Of a DNA stretch of 64,000 bases, positions 43,701 through 51,053 are shown piece by piece. A program made the position numbers and the translations under genes. This DNA comes from Paractinoplanes maris (GTDB lineage: Bacteria; Actinomycetota; Actinomycetes; Mycobacteriales; Micromonosporaceae): contig NZ_JALPVL010000017.1 in NCBI RefSeq assembly GCF_023544465.1, forward strand, positions 1 through 64,000, given 5' to 3'. Position 1 is the first letter of the stretch. Every line of letters starts with the position of its first letter. Below the pieces are notes generated by a model that had not been told where the DNA came from, did no database searches, and saw only the letters and a list, made by a program, of their open reading frames with translations.

Positions 43701-44207
43701 ATGGCACTGGAGACGAACCGCCTGCTGTTGAGACCCTGGCGGGTGGCCGACGCGGCCGTCCAGCACGAGCTGTGGACCGAACGCGACCCCCGAGTGCCGG
43801 CACACCGCCGCATCGACGCCGACGGGCACCCCACCGTCGCGGAGCTCGCCGACCGGATCCGCGCCGAGCCACCATCGCCGATCCGGCTCCTGGCGATCGA
43901 GCGCAGATCCGCCGGTGACGTCGTCGGGTACTGCGGGCTGATCGACGGCCGCCGAGGAGCGGACGGTGAACCGGAACTGGCATTCGAACTACTACGCCGA
44001 TCCTGGGGCCAGGGATACGCGACCGAAGCCTCCCTCGCCGTCCTCGATCAGGCCAGATCATCCGGGTACCACCGCCTGTGGGCCACGGTCCGGGACTGGA
44101 ACACCGCATCCCGCCGCGTCCTGGCCAAACTCGGATTCGTCGAGACCGGCCACCCGGAAGCCGACGCGGTGCACGGGGCCATGCTGTTCGTCACCCGGCA
44201 GCTCTGA
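43701..44207 (+). CDS. GNAT N-acetyltransferase (RimJ/RimL-like)
   Basis: 168 residues: LETNRLLLRPWRVADA, then LAFELLRRSWGQGYATEA (the acetyl-CoA loop Q/RxxGxG/A variant, WGQGYAT), and NTASRRVLAKLGFVETG. These are the hallmarks of RimJ/RimL-type acetyltransferases. The target is unknown. AAGATT lies 6 nt before ATG and could be a -10 box. It is followed immediately by a broken hydrolase gene. Confidence 0.92.
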   Translation: MALETNRLLLRPWRVADAAVQHELWTERDPRVPAHRRIDADGHPTVAELADRIRAEPPSPIRLLAIERRSAGDVVGYCGLIDGRRGADGEPELAFELLRRSWGQGYATEASLAVLDQARSSGYHRLWATVRDWNTASRRVLAKLGFVETGHPEADAVHGAMLFVTRQL

Positions 44208-44213
44208 GGTGGG

Positions 44214-44698
44214 ATGCGGCGACAACCCGCACCCGTCATCCTGAACCTGGCCCGCCTGGCCCCCGACCGGATCAACCGGCTCATCCTGCTCGACCCCGGC
44301 CTGGCCCTGCCCCCGGCACTGGCCATCGAACTCGCCGCCGACGCCCGCACACCCCGGCCTACGACAGCCCGGCCGACGCGGCGGGGGACAGGACCCGCAC
44401 CTGGCCCCCGGAAGCCGCCACTCTGGTCGACGACCAGATCACCCGGCACCCCGACGGCCGCCGGCGATACACCGCCGGCCTGGCCGCCGCGAACCACTCC
44501 GAACTGGCCGGGCCGGCCATCACCCCACCCGCCGGCACACCAACGTTGCTGGTCAAAGCCCTGCTCTCACCAGCACTCCCGCCCGGCTACCCCGAGCTGT
44601 GCCGCCGGACCCTGCACGACGACTTCACGCTGACCGAACTCGACTGCGGCCAACAGGTGCCCCTCGAACGCCCCGCCCTGATCAGTGGAACAGCTTGA
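44214..44698 (+). pseudogene. truncated, frameshifted alpha/beta hydrolase
   Basis: The region begins with LNLARLAPDRINRLILLDPGLALPP, the part of an alpha/beta hydrolase after the nucleophile elbow. It continues in another frame from about 44350 with YDSPADAAGDRTRTWPPEA, a catalytic-acid strand (PAGTPTLLVKAL) and DLDCGQQVPLERPAL. The N-terminal half with the GxSxG serine is missing and at least one frameshift is present. It ends over the 3-prime end of the gdx gene. A remnant of deletion. Confidence 0.85.
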
Positions 44699-44996
44699 GC
44701 CCGACCACCCCGGCGACCACCAGCAACAACGACAAGATCCGCAGCAGGCTCGCCGACTCACCGAGAAACACCATCCCGGCCAGCGCCGTACCCACCGCAC
44801 CGATACCCACCCACACCGCATAACCCGTACCGATGGGAATGCTGCGCAAGGCGTAACCCAGCCCGACCATCGACGCCACCAGCGCCACCGCGAAGACAAC
44901 GCTCGGAACCAGGCGGGAGAACCCCTGCGACCGGCCCAGCGCGACAGCCCACACCGACTCGAGCACACCCGAGAAGACCAGAACAACCCAAGCCAC
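44682..44996 (-). CDS. gdx: guanidinium exporter, SMR family (SugE/Gdx type)
   Basis: 104 residues, four transmembrane helices. The membrane-embedded Glu13 lies in VLESVWAVAL. SQGFSRLVPS and SIPIGTGYAVWVGIGAVG match the Gdx subclass rather than the multidrug EmrE subclass. Gdx exports guanidinium in exchange for protons as an antiparallel dimer. Start is GTG 44996, with GAGGG upstream next to a guanidine-III riboswitch, so it should be made when guanidine accumulates. Confidence 0.92.
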   Translation of the reverse strand: MAWVVLVFSGVLESVWAVALGRSQGFSRLVPSVVFAVALVASMVGLGYALRSIPIGTGYAVWVGIGAVGTALAGMVFLGESASLLRILSLLLVVAGVVGLKLFH

Positions 44997-45015
44997 GACG
45001 ACGCACCACCCTCAC

Positions 45016-45058
45016 GCGGTCGTCTTTGCCTGCCGGGTACGACACGTCCTCGTCCGGG
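45016..45058 (-). ncRNA. guanidine-III (ykkC-III) riboswitch
   Basis: On the minus strand the sequence carries the ykkC-III signature: CCGGACGAGG at the 5-prime end, CGTACCCGG in the centre and CAGGCAAAGACG near the 3-prime end. This is close to the consensus as I remember it. The 3-prime end is a few bases from the GAGGG ribosome site and about 20 nt before the GTG of gdx, in keeping with control of translation start. Finding it before a Gdx-type exporter is the expected association. Confidence 0.88.
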
Positions 45059-45088
45059 ATAGCCGCTGCTGCGGTACCACCACCCAAG

Positions 45089-45823
45089 CTAGCAAACCGT
45101 CGGCGACCGTCCAGTGACGCAATACTCCCGGCCAGAAGTATCACGCAACGTCGTCCACTCACCAGGCACCCGCCGCACGACCGACGCCCCCAGCCCCACA
45201 TGCCGCGTCACCTCTCGGTCGACGTCATCGCACGCCAGATCCACATGCATACCGGCCGACGCCGACCCGACCCGCTGCACAAGCAGCTTCAACGGCATCC
45301 CCGCACCCCGCACCAGATGCTCGAACTCCGGGGAATCCGAGGCCCGCCGCTCCCACCCGGTCAACGCCGACCAGAACCCCACTTCACGATCAAAAACCTT
45401 CCCCGGTACGTCGACACACACCTGATCCACCAGGCTGACCTGCCCGCCCGGCCACCGCACCGGCGCCGGCCGCACCACCTCACCCGACCACGGCACCAGA
45501 CAGAACACCGCCCCGGCCGGGGACCGCAACACCACCAGATCACCCTCGTCGAGCACCACCGACGCCCCCAGACCCACCGCCTCCCCGGCCGCACCCCGCA
45601 CCGACGACACATGCAGATCCAGATGCGTACGCGGGGGAGAGGAACCCAGAACCTGCACCCGCAGATACGCGTCACCGTCACCCGGCACCAACGTCGCGAA
45701 ATCCCCCCGCCGCGCCGACAACGACGACCCCGTCACCGCCAACCAGAACGCCTCACCAGCACGCGACGGCGAATCCAGAAACCCGGTGACCCACCTGACC
45801 TCCACAAGATCGCCCCCTGTCAC
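45089..45823 (-). CDS. two-domain VOC family protein
   Basis: 244 residues, two VOC modules: residues about 8-115 (VTGFLDSPSRAGEAFWLAVTG...GAVFCLVPW) and about 125-240 (VDQVCVDVPGKVFDREVGFWSALTGWE...GREYCVTG). Each has the beta-alpha-beta-beta-beta pattern, with His/Glu in metal-ligand-like places (HLDLHVSS, HVDLACDD). The function is unknown. Start GTG 45823 or 45805; both are weakly supported. It faces the SMR pair and its 5-prime end lies 31 bp from that pair's first gene. Confidence 0.82.
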   Translation of the reverse strand: MTGGDLVEVRWVTGFLDSPSRAGEAFWLAVTGSSLSARRGDFATLVPGDGDAYLRVQVLGSSPPRTHLDLHVSSVRGAAGEAVGLGASVVLDEGDLVVLRSPAGAVFCLVPWSGEVVRPAPVRWPGGQVSLVDQVCVDVPGKVFDREVGFWSALTGWERRASDSPEFEHLVRGAGMPLKLLVQRVGSASAGMHVDLACDDVDREVTRHVGLGASVVRRVPGEWTTLRDTSGREYCVTGRSPTVC

Positions 45824-45854
45824 ACTGCACCGACCTCATCGAAGGAGCCCACCG

Positions 45855-46193
45855 ATGAAGTGGCTGACCCTCGGCAGCGCGATCATCTCAGAAGTCAGCG
45901 CCAGCCTCGCCCTGCGCGCCGCCGTCGACAACCCCGCCTGGTACGTCCTCGTCGTCGGCGGCTACCTCGGCGCCTTCATCCTCATGGCCCTGCTGCTGCG
46001 CCAGGGCATGCCCATCGGCGTCGCCTACGGCATCTGGGCCGCCAGCGGCGTCGCCCTCACCGCCCTGGCCGCCGCCGTCATCTTCGGCGACCCCCTGACC
46101 TGGCTCATGACCGTCGGCTTCGCCGCCATCATCGGCGGCGTCCTGCTCATCGAAACCGGCTCCCGCACCACCGAGAGCGAAACAGCCCGGTGA
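45855..46193 (+). CDS. SMR transporter, first of a coupled pair
   Basis: 112 residues, four helices, Glu13 in IISEVSASLALR, MPIGVAYGIWAASGVAL in helix 3 and LIETGS at the end. Paired SMR proteins such as EbrA/EbrB form heterodimers for multidrug or cation efflux. GAAGGAGC (45841-45848) is a good ribosome site before ATG 45855. Its stop overlaps the next start (GTGA). Confidence 0.9.
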   Translation: MKWLTLGSAIISEVSASLALRAAVDNPAWYVLVVGGYLGAFILMALLLRQGMPIGVAYGIWAASGVALTALAAAVIFGDPLTWLMTVGFAAIIGGVLLIETGSRTTESETAR

Positions 46194-46510
46194 GCTACCT
46201 CTACCTCGCCCTCGCCATCACCCTGGAGATCAGCGCCACCATGGCCCTGCGCGTCTCCGACGGCCTGCGCGCCAAGAAATGGCTGGCCCCGATCCTGCTG
46301 GGCTACACCGCGTCGTTCACCCTGCTCTCCCTCGCCCTGCAGGAAGGCATGTCCATCGGCATCGCCTACGGCATCTGGTCAGCCATCGGCATCGCCGGCA
46401 CCGCGCTCATCGCCAAAGCCGCCTTCCACGACCCCCTCACCAAGAAGATGGCCGCCGGCATCGCCCTGGTCATCCTCGGCGTCCTCCTGGTCGAACTCGG
46501 CAGCCACTGA
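46190..46510 (+). CDS. SMR transporter, second of a coupled pair
   Basis: 106 residues, four helices, with Glu13 in LALAITLEISATMALRVSDG, MSIGIAYGIWSAIGIAG in helix 3 and LVELGSH at the end. The start GTG overlaps the partner's stop. The two differ in their loops and charge, as expected of an antiparallel heterodimer. The substrate is unknown. The guanidine-III element belongs to the other SMR gene, not to this pair. Confidence 0.9.
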   Translation: MSYLYLALAITLEISATMALRVSDGLRAKKWLAPILLGYTASFTLLSLALQEGMSIGIAYGIWSAIGIAGTALIAKAAFHDPLTKKMAAGIALVILGVLLVELGSH

Positions 46511-46536
46511 CCGGCAACAGCCTCGCCCCGGGCCCC

Positions 46537-47028
46537 TCAAGCTGATTCGCTGACGCGAGAGCCGTCCGTTGTCCCGCCGCCAGTGCCGGGCGACAAATCG
46601 GAACTCGATGGGGGAGCCGGCCACTTCTTCGGCCGCAGGGACGGGCCGGTCAGCGCCCGCTTGACCTCTTCCGGATAAAGGTGCCCCATCGCCGCCCACC
46701 ACTGCCGGAGAGCCGGACTGTTGCGGTAGAGGAGGTTGAAGTGGTCGTCCCAGTCGCCTTTCAGATGCGGCAGGACCGTCTCGACCGCGATGCACATCTC
46801 GGCGACGTCCCCGATGTAACCGGCGATGGCCAGCAGACGCTGACGCTCGACCGGATCGACCGCCTCCTGATTCGCGGAGAAATACGGCCTCAGCTCCGGT
46901 CGCTCCACAAAGATCATGTTGATGTCGGAGAAGGCTTTGGTCAGCGTGGGCGACAGCAGCAAGACACTGTGTATCCGCTCGCCGGGTGCGGGGCGGCGGA
47001 ACGCCCACGAGAACACCAGACTGATCAC
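46537..47028 (-). CDS. DUF6082 family protein
   Basis: About 163 residues. MIFVERPELRPYFSANQEAVDPVERQRLLAIAGYIGDVAEMCI is the central signature of DUF6082, a family of unknown function I recall from actinobacteria. The first 30 residues (VFSWAFRRPAPGERIHSVLLL) may be a basic-hydrophobic head. GTG 47028 is chosen because longer versions would run into the GNAT gene. Its first base is adjacent to the ATG of that divergent gene. Residues after about 140 are a Ser/Gly/Pro tail. Confidence 0.7.
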   Translation of the reverse strand: MISLVFSWAFRRPAPGERIHSVLLLSPTLTKAFSDINMIFVERPELRPYFSANQEAVDPVERQRLLAIAGYIGDVAEMCIAVETVLPHLKGDWDDHFNLLYRNSPALRQWWAAMGHLYPEEVKRALTGPSLRPKKWPAPPSSSDLSPGTGGGTTDGSRVSESA

Positions 47029-47511
47029 ATGAAGGTCAGACGAGCCGAAGCCGCCGACATCCCGGCGATCATGGCGATCGGACACCAGACGTGGCCACCC
47101 ACGTACGCGTTCGCCGGCGAGGACTACATCACGCACGGGCTCGCCACCTGGTGGTCAGCTGAGGCCGTTGAGCGCAGCCTGCGCAACACCACAGTGCTGA
47201 TCGCCGAGGACGAACACGGGGCGATCGGAACCGGGAACATCGACCTGCGCGCGGCCACGGCCATCATCTGGAAGCTGTACGTCGTACAACACGCCCAGGG
47301 GACCGGTGCCGGCTCAGCGCTCCTGACCGAACTCGTCCACCTGGCCGGCGGTGCTGCCGTACGGCTCGAGTACACCGACGGCAACACGCGGGCGGCCCGT
47401 TTCTACGCCGCACACGGTTTCACGGAGATCAAGCGTGAGCCCAGCGACCGGCCTGGATGGCCTGACACCGTCTGGCTCGAACGATCCATCGACGATATTC
47501 CAGGTCGTTAA
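47029..47511 (+). CDS. GNAT N-acetyltransferase
   Basis: 160 residues: MKVRRAEAADIPAIMAIGHQTWPPTY, then LYVVQHAQGTGAGSALLTELV (the acetyl-CoA loop QxxGxG/A) and NTRAARFYAAHGFTEIKRE. The ATG abuts the divergent DUF6082 start. No ribosome site is visible, which may again mean leaderless transcription. The stop codon (47509-47511) lies in the left arm of the dif-like site. Substrate unknown. Confidence 0.88.
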   Translation: MKVRRAEAADIPAIMAIGHQTWPPTYAFAGEDYITHGLATWWSAEAVERSLRNTTVLIAEDEHGAIGTGNIDLRAATAIIWKLYVVQHAQGTGAGSALLTELVHLAGGAAVRLEYTDGNTRAARFYAAHGFTEIKREPSDRPGWPDTVWLERSIDDIPGR

Positions 47512-47528
47512 TTTACATTATGTCAACC
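47501..47528. other. dif-like XerC/D recombination site
   Basis: A 28-bp site with the 11-6-11 layout of dif: left arm CAGGTCGTTAA (47501-47511), centre TTTACA (47512-47517), right arm TTATGTCAACC (47518-47528). Compared with E. coli dif, the right arm matches TTATGTTAAAT at eight of eleven places. It agrees better with the actinobacterial dif core as I remember it (right part ACATTATGTCAA). It is an AT-rich island in GC-rich DNA, 333 bp before a tyrosine recombinase gene. Chromosomal dif, an integration scar or chance are all open. Confidence 0.55.
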
Positions 47529-47847
47529 TGGGAACGGGGCGGCCCTGGCGGCAAGAATCGCAGAATCCGGCACTGACCCGCATTCAACGCGACTTGCGCG
47601 TAGACCGCCGATCCGCATTGACCTCCCGCGCCCCGGCGACAGACTTTCACGCTCGCGGCCAGGTTCCCGCAAGCCGGTCACGACACGCTGAACGTCTGGG
47701 TTGCCGATGCCGGCGCGACGATCTCGCAGGCCGAACGGCGGCGATTCTCTGGGCGCGCTGCTGATCGGCACAGTTCGACAGCGATTCCCCCGAGTGCGCC
47801 CGACAGCTGCCACCAACCTCGCTCCGTACAAACGTGCGAAAGTGCTG
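47529..47847. other. gap without a recognised gene before the recombinase
   Basis: 319 bp. In the plus direction a piece from about 47660 reads LNVWVADAGATISQAERRRF with normal codon use, but there is no start codon of quality and no family I know. It may be a gene remnant left by an insertion at the dif-like site. Confidence 0.4.
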
Positions 47848-47853
47848 TATAAT
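47848..47853 (+). promoter_or_regulatory. consensus -10 box (TATAAT) of the second recombinase
   Basis: A perfect TATAAT, 7 nt before ATG 47861. No good -35 is seen. Transcription should begin at the start codon. It is the only perfect consensus -10 noticed upstream of a gene in this window. Confidence 0.75.
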
Positions 47854-47860
47854 AGGTCAT

Positions 47861-48817
47861 ATGCATGAGAACCGGGATGCTTCGGTCAGCACGCTCATCG
47901 GAGACTTTCTTGCCGCTCGGGCTGTGCGCAAGCCGTCGGTTCACACGCTGGCGGCGTACGAGAGGGATTTGAACTCGGTTGTCGCCCTGATGGATCGTGA
48001 CAATGTCACCCTCGGTGACCTCTCCCCTCGCCTCCTGCGCGGCGCCTTTGCCCGTTTTGCGAGCTCTCGTGCACCGGCCTCGGTGGCGCGGGCCTGGTCG
48101 AGCTGGAACGCGTTCTTCACGTTCCTGGTGACCGAGCAGGTGGTGGCCGGCAATCCGATGTCGGCCGTTGACAAGCCGAAACAGGCGGTGCACTCCCCCA
48201 AGCCGTTGCGGGGTGAGGACACTCCGGAGCAGCTTCTCGATGCGGTGAGCCGGGCCGACGACCGTCAGCGGGATCCGTGGCCCGAGCGTGATGTCGCTGT
48301 GCTCGCGCTCGCTCTGTGTGCCGGTCTGCGGTTGTCGGAGCTTCTGGGGTTGCGTGTCGGCTCGTTCCTGGGGCGTCCGGGTGAGCGGCGGGTCGAGGTG
48401 GCCGGTAAGGGTGGCCGGCCGCGGACCGTACCGGTGGAGCCGGAGCTGGATGCGGTGGTGCAGCGTTATGTGGAGAGCCGTCGTCTGCGGTTCGGCCGGG
48501 TGGGTGCCGGTGACGCGCTGATGGTGGATCGGCGGGGCGCTCCCCTGCAGCGTGGTGGTCTGCAGTATCTGGTGAGTTCGTGTTACCGGCGGGCCGGGGT
48601 GAACGATCGGGTGCCGCGGGGTGCTCAGTTGCATGCGTTGCGGCACACGTTCGCGACGCGGCTGGCTGAGGACGGGGCGAATGCCAGCGAGATCATGCGG
48701 TTGCTGGGGCATGCGTCGTTGGCGACGTCGCAGAACTACATCGAGGTGACGGCGGAGCAGCAGCGCGCGGCCGTGCGGGCGAACCGCACGAACCGCGCGC
48801 TGGGCAGGCTGGGGTGA
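47861..48817 (+). CDS. tyrosine recombinase near the dif-like site
   Basis: 318 residues. N-terminal SAM-like domain (about 10-105) and catalytic domain with Arg157 (GLRLSE), Lys183 (GKGGRPR), His258/Arg261 (HALRHTF), His284 (LGHASLATS) and nucleophile Tyr293. The enzyme resembles XerC/XerD and small dif-using integrases. ATG 47861 is 7 nt after TATAAT, so the mRNA is leaderless. No phage or plasmid gene follows. Together with the dif-like site it could be a housekeeping resolution system or an element that uses dif (inference). Confidence 0.92.
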   Translation: MHENRDASVSTLIGDFLAARAVRKPSVHTLAAYERDLNSVVALMDRDNVTLGDLSPRLLRGAFARFASSRAPASVARAWSSWNAFFTFLVTEQVVAGNPMSAVDKPKQAVHSPKPLRGEDTPEQLLDAVSRADDRQRDPWPERDVAVLALALCAGLRLSELLGLRVGSFLGRPGERRVEVAGKGGRPRTVPVEPELDAVVQRYVESRRLRFGRVGAGDALMVDRRGAPLQRGGLQYLVSSCYRRAGVNDRVPRGAQLHALRHTFATRLAEDGANASEIMRLLGHASLATSQNYIEVTAEQQRAAVRANRTNRALGRLG

Positions 48818-48821
48818 GGGG

Positions 48822-49247
48822 TCAGGCGACGGTGAGTTTGACGTCGATGTTGCCGCGGGTGGCGTTGCTGTAGGGGCACACCTGGTGGGCGGCTTCGAGG
48901 AGTCGCTGGGCGGTGGCTTCGTCGACGCCGGCGAGTTCGGCTTCGATGGTGGCGTTGAGCTGGAAGCCGGGGGTGCCGTCGGTTTTGGGGCCGATGCCGA
49001 CGTCGACGGTGATGGCGGTGTCGGTGAGTTCGACCTTCTCGTTGCGGGCGACCAGTTTGAGGGCGCTGTGGAAGCAGGCGGCGTAGCCGGCGGCGAAGAG
49101 TTGCTCGGGGTTGCTGTGGGCGCCGCCGGGGCCGCCCATCTCCTTGGGGACGGCGAGGTCGAAGTCGAGGACGCCGTCGCTGGAGCGGACGTGGCCGTTG
49201 CGGCCGTCGCCGGAGGCGGTGGCGCTGGCGGTGTAGATCGCGGTCAT
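48822..49247 (-). CDS. ohr: organic hydroperoxide resistance protein
   Basis: 141 residues, the OsmC/Ohr fold. Catalytic Cys58 (AACFHSAL) and Cys124 (VCPYSNATRGN) are both present. Ohr reduces organic hydroperoxides with a lipoylated or dithiol partner. The start overlaps the ohrR stop (ATGA), so the two are translationally coupled and share the peroxide-responsive promoter. Confidence 0.97.
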   Translation of the reverse strand: MTAIYTASATASGDGRNGHVRSSDGVLDFDLAVPKEMGGPGGAHSNPEQLFAAGYAACFHSALKLVARNEKVELTDTAITVDVGIGPKTDGTPGFQLNATIEAELAGVDEATAQRLLEAAHQVCPYSNATRGNIDVKLTVA

Positions 49248-49684
49248 GGTTGGCCGGCCTTTCGGTTGGTGTGGCGGATGCGGTTGAGCAGGTGGTGGAG
49301 CTGGGTGAATTCGTCGTCGGTGAGGTCGGTGGTGCAGGCGATGCGGCGGGGCAGGTCGGTGAGGTGGTCGCGCAGGCGGGTGCCGCTGTCGGTGAGGTGG
49401 ATCTCGACGGTGCGTTCGTCGGTGGTGCCTCGTTCGCGGCGGACGTGGCCGGCGGTTTCGAGTCTTTTGAGCAGGGGTGACAGGGTGCCGCTGTCGAGGT
49501 CGAGGAGCTGGCCGAGGTCGCGGACGGTGGTGGGGCCGCGGTGCCAGAGGACGCGCAGGGCGAGGTATTGGGTGTAGGTGAGGCCGTGGGGGTCGAGGGC
49601 CGGGCGGTAGATGGCGGTCATGGCGCGGCTGGCCGCGTGGAGTTGGAAGCAGACCATCTGTTCGAGTCCGGTGCTGTCGACCAT
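49244..49684 (-). CDS. ohrR: OhrR, MarR-type peroxide-sensing repressor
   Basis: 146 residues. The redox cysteine Cys12 (MVCFQLHAASR) stands in the conserved OhrR place. The winged HTH is TYTQYLALRVLW, LGQLLDLDSGTLSPLLKRLETAGHV and the wing DERTVEIHLT. Only one Cys in the N-terminal part is seen, so it would be of the one-Cys type needing a small thiol. ATG 49684 is chosen over an upstream in-frame codon because the operator is just behind it. The repressor gene comes first and ohr second. Confidence 0.95.
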   Translation of the reverse strand: MVDSTGLEQMVCFQLHAASRAMTAIYRPALDPHGLTYTQYLALRVLWHRGPTTVRDLGQLLDLDSGTLSPLLKRLETAGHVRRERGTTDERTVEIHLTDSGTRLRDHLTDLPRRIACTTDLTDDEFTQLHHLLNRIRHTNRKAGQP

Positions 49685-49698
49685 GCGGGAACGGTAGC

Positions 49699-49720
49699 GC
49701 ACAACTTAGTTGTGCACAAC
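49699..49720. promoter_or_regulatory. OhrR operator
   Basis: Two overlapping perfect palindromes: GCACAACT-T-AGTTGTGC (49699-49715) and GTTGTGCACAAC (49709-49720). They begin 15 bp upstream of the ohrR ATG. The ACAACT/AGTTGT arms resemble known OhrR boxes. The divergent GNAT gene starts 29 bp from the other end and may also be affected. Confidence 0.85.
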
Positions 49721-49748
49721 GGATGTGTGGCGGTGATCGCCACGGTGT

Positions 49749-50264
49749 GTGATCATCGCTCGCGTGCCGGACATCCGTTTCGTACAGCTGTCCCCCGCGG
49801 CTCTGACCGCGCTGATCGATGGTGACCTGGCCGCCGCGAGCGCGGAGGCGGGCGTCCCCCTGAGTCCCTATCTGGTGGAGGAGGCCTGGTTGTGGCGTAT
49901 CCGTCTGGAGGACATCCAGGCCGATCCGGCCGCGGCCGAGTGGATCGCGCGGGCCGCGGTCGCCGAACCGGACGGTGTAACAGTCGGTCACGGAGGGTTT
50001 CATGGGCCCCCCGATGCCGACGGGGTGGTCGAGGTGGCGTACTCGGTCGATCCTGAGCACCGCCGGCGGGGTTATGCGAAGGCGATGCTGCGGGCGCTGC
50101 TGGAGCGGGCCGACGCGGATCCGCGGGTGACGGCGGTGCGGGCGAGCATCCGCCCGGACAATGTGGGGTCGCGGGCGACGATCGCCGGGTTCGGGTTCCG
50201 CAAGGTCGGTGAGCAGTGGGATCCCGAGGACGGTCTGGAGGACGTCTACTTGCGGTCGAGCTGA
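49749..50264 (+). CDS. GNAT N-acetyltransferase
   Basis: 171 residues. VEVAYSVDPEHRRRGYAKAMLRALLE carries the acetyl-CoA loop (RRRGYA), and IRPDNVGSRATIAGFGFRKVGEQ the C-terminal half. GTG 49749 or GTG 49764 could be the start. The 3-prime end overlaps the convergent phosphatase gene by 19 bp. Substrate unknown. Confidence 0.9.
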   Translation: MIIARVPDIRFVQLSPAALTALIDGDLAAASAEAGVPLSPYLVEEAWLWRIRLEDIQADPAAAEWIARAAVAEPDGVTVGHGGFHGPPDADGVVEVAYSVDPEHRRRGYAKAMLRALLERADADPRVTAVRASIRPDNVGSRATIAGFGFRKVGEQWDPEDGLEDVYLRSS

Positions 50265-51022
50265 ACGAGCAGGGGCAGGTGGTCGGACAGGGCCGGGCGG
50301 GTGGTGGCGACCTGGACGACACGGCCGAGGTCGTCGAGGCCGCGCGGGTCGGCCAGGATGTGGTCGAGCTGGACGCGGGGCATCGGGCTGGGGAAGGTCT
50401 CGGCGCGGGCGAGGGTGCGCCAGCCGGTGACGGCGCGGACCGGGCGGGCGGGCATGTTGAGGTCGCCCAGCAGGACGCGGGGGGCCGGGAGGGCGCGCAG
50501 GGCGCGGACGGCGTGGCGTAGCTGGCGCAGGTTCCAGCCGGGCACGAACGACAGGTGGGTGGTGGCGACGGTCATCGGGCCGCCGGGGGTGTCGAGGACC
50601 GCGGCGAGCAGCACGCGGGGTTCGTCCTTGAGCAGCCGCAGGCCGTTGTCGGGGTCGTAGATGGGTGAGCGCATGGGCGCGCCGGGCAGGGTGGTGATCT
50701 GCCAGCGGGTGACCGGGTAGCGGCTGACCAGGGCGATGCCGTAGAGGGGGTGCTGGTTGTCGTCGTCGCTGCGCCAGGGTTGCCAGGTCTCCCCCGGGGT
50801 GCCGACGACGGCGGCGGCGAAGCGGTGCACGGAGGCGCCGAGCGCGTCGGCGGCGATGGCGGTGAGGTCGAGCAGGCCGCTGCGGGGCTGGGCTTTGTCG
50901 ACCTCCTGGAGCCCGAGGACGTCGGCGTCGAGGTCGGTCACGGCGGCGGCGACCCGATCGGCGTGTACCGTGCCGTCGGACAGGGATCGGCCGTGCAGGA
51001 GGTTGAACGTAGCCAGGCGCAC
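50246..51022 (-). CDS. endonuclease/exonuclease/phosphatase family protein
   Basis: 258 residues of the EEP fold: VRLATFNLLHGRS (Asn motif), LGLQEVDK (catalytic Glu), THLSFVPGWN, LLGDLNMPAR (Asp-Leu-Asn) and SDHLPLLV (Asp-His). It could be a phosphodiesterase or phosphatase acting on nucleic acid, lipids or nucleotides; no signal peptide is seen. GTG 51022 was chosen because homologues begin with this strand and it lies 7 nt behind TATATA on this strand. An upstream ATG at 51061 would overlap the divergent small gene. Confidence 0.87.
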   Translation of the reverse strand: MRLATFNLLHGRSLSDGTVHADRVAAAVTDLDADVLGLQEVDKAQPRSGLLDLTAIAADALGASVHRFAAAVVGTPGETWQPWRSDDDNQHPLYGIALVSRYPVTRWQITTLPGAPMRSPIYDPDNGLRLLKDEPRVLLAAVLDTPGGPMTVATTHLSFVPGWNLRQLRHAVRALRALPAPRVLLGDLNMPARPVRAVTGWRTLARAETFPSPMPRVQLDHILADPRGLDDLGRVVQVATTRPALSDHLPLLVQLDRK

Positions 51023-51029
51023 GGCTCTG

Positions 51030-51035
51030 TATATA
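51030..51035. promoter_or_regulatory. palindromic -10 box (TATATA) shared by two divergent genes
   Basis: TATATA reads the same on both strands. On the minus strand it ends 7 nt before the phosphatase GTG (leaderless). On the plus strand it precedes by about 9 nt the GGAGAAG ribosome site (51044-51050) of the small membrane protein gene. TTGAAC at 51003-51008 is a loose -35 for the plus direction. Confidence 0.55.
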
Positions 51036-51053
51036 ACCAGTTCGGAGAAGACG

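Noticed and set aside
45855-46510. guanidine control of the coupled SMR pair
   Set aside because: No riboswitch-like sequence lies in the 31 bp before the pair; the guanidine-III element is on the other strand in front of gdx.
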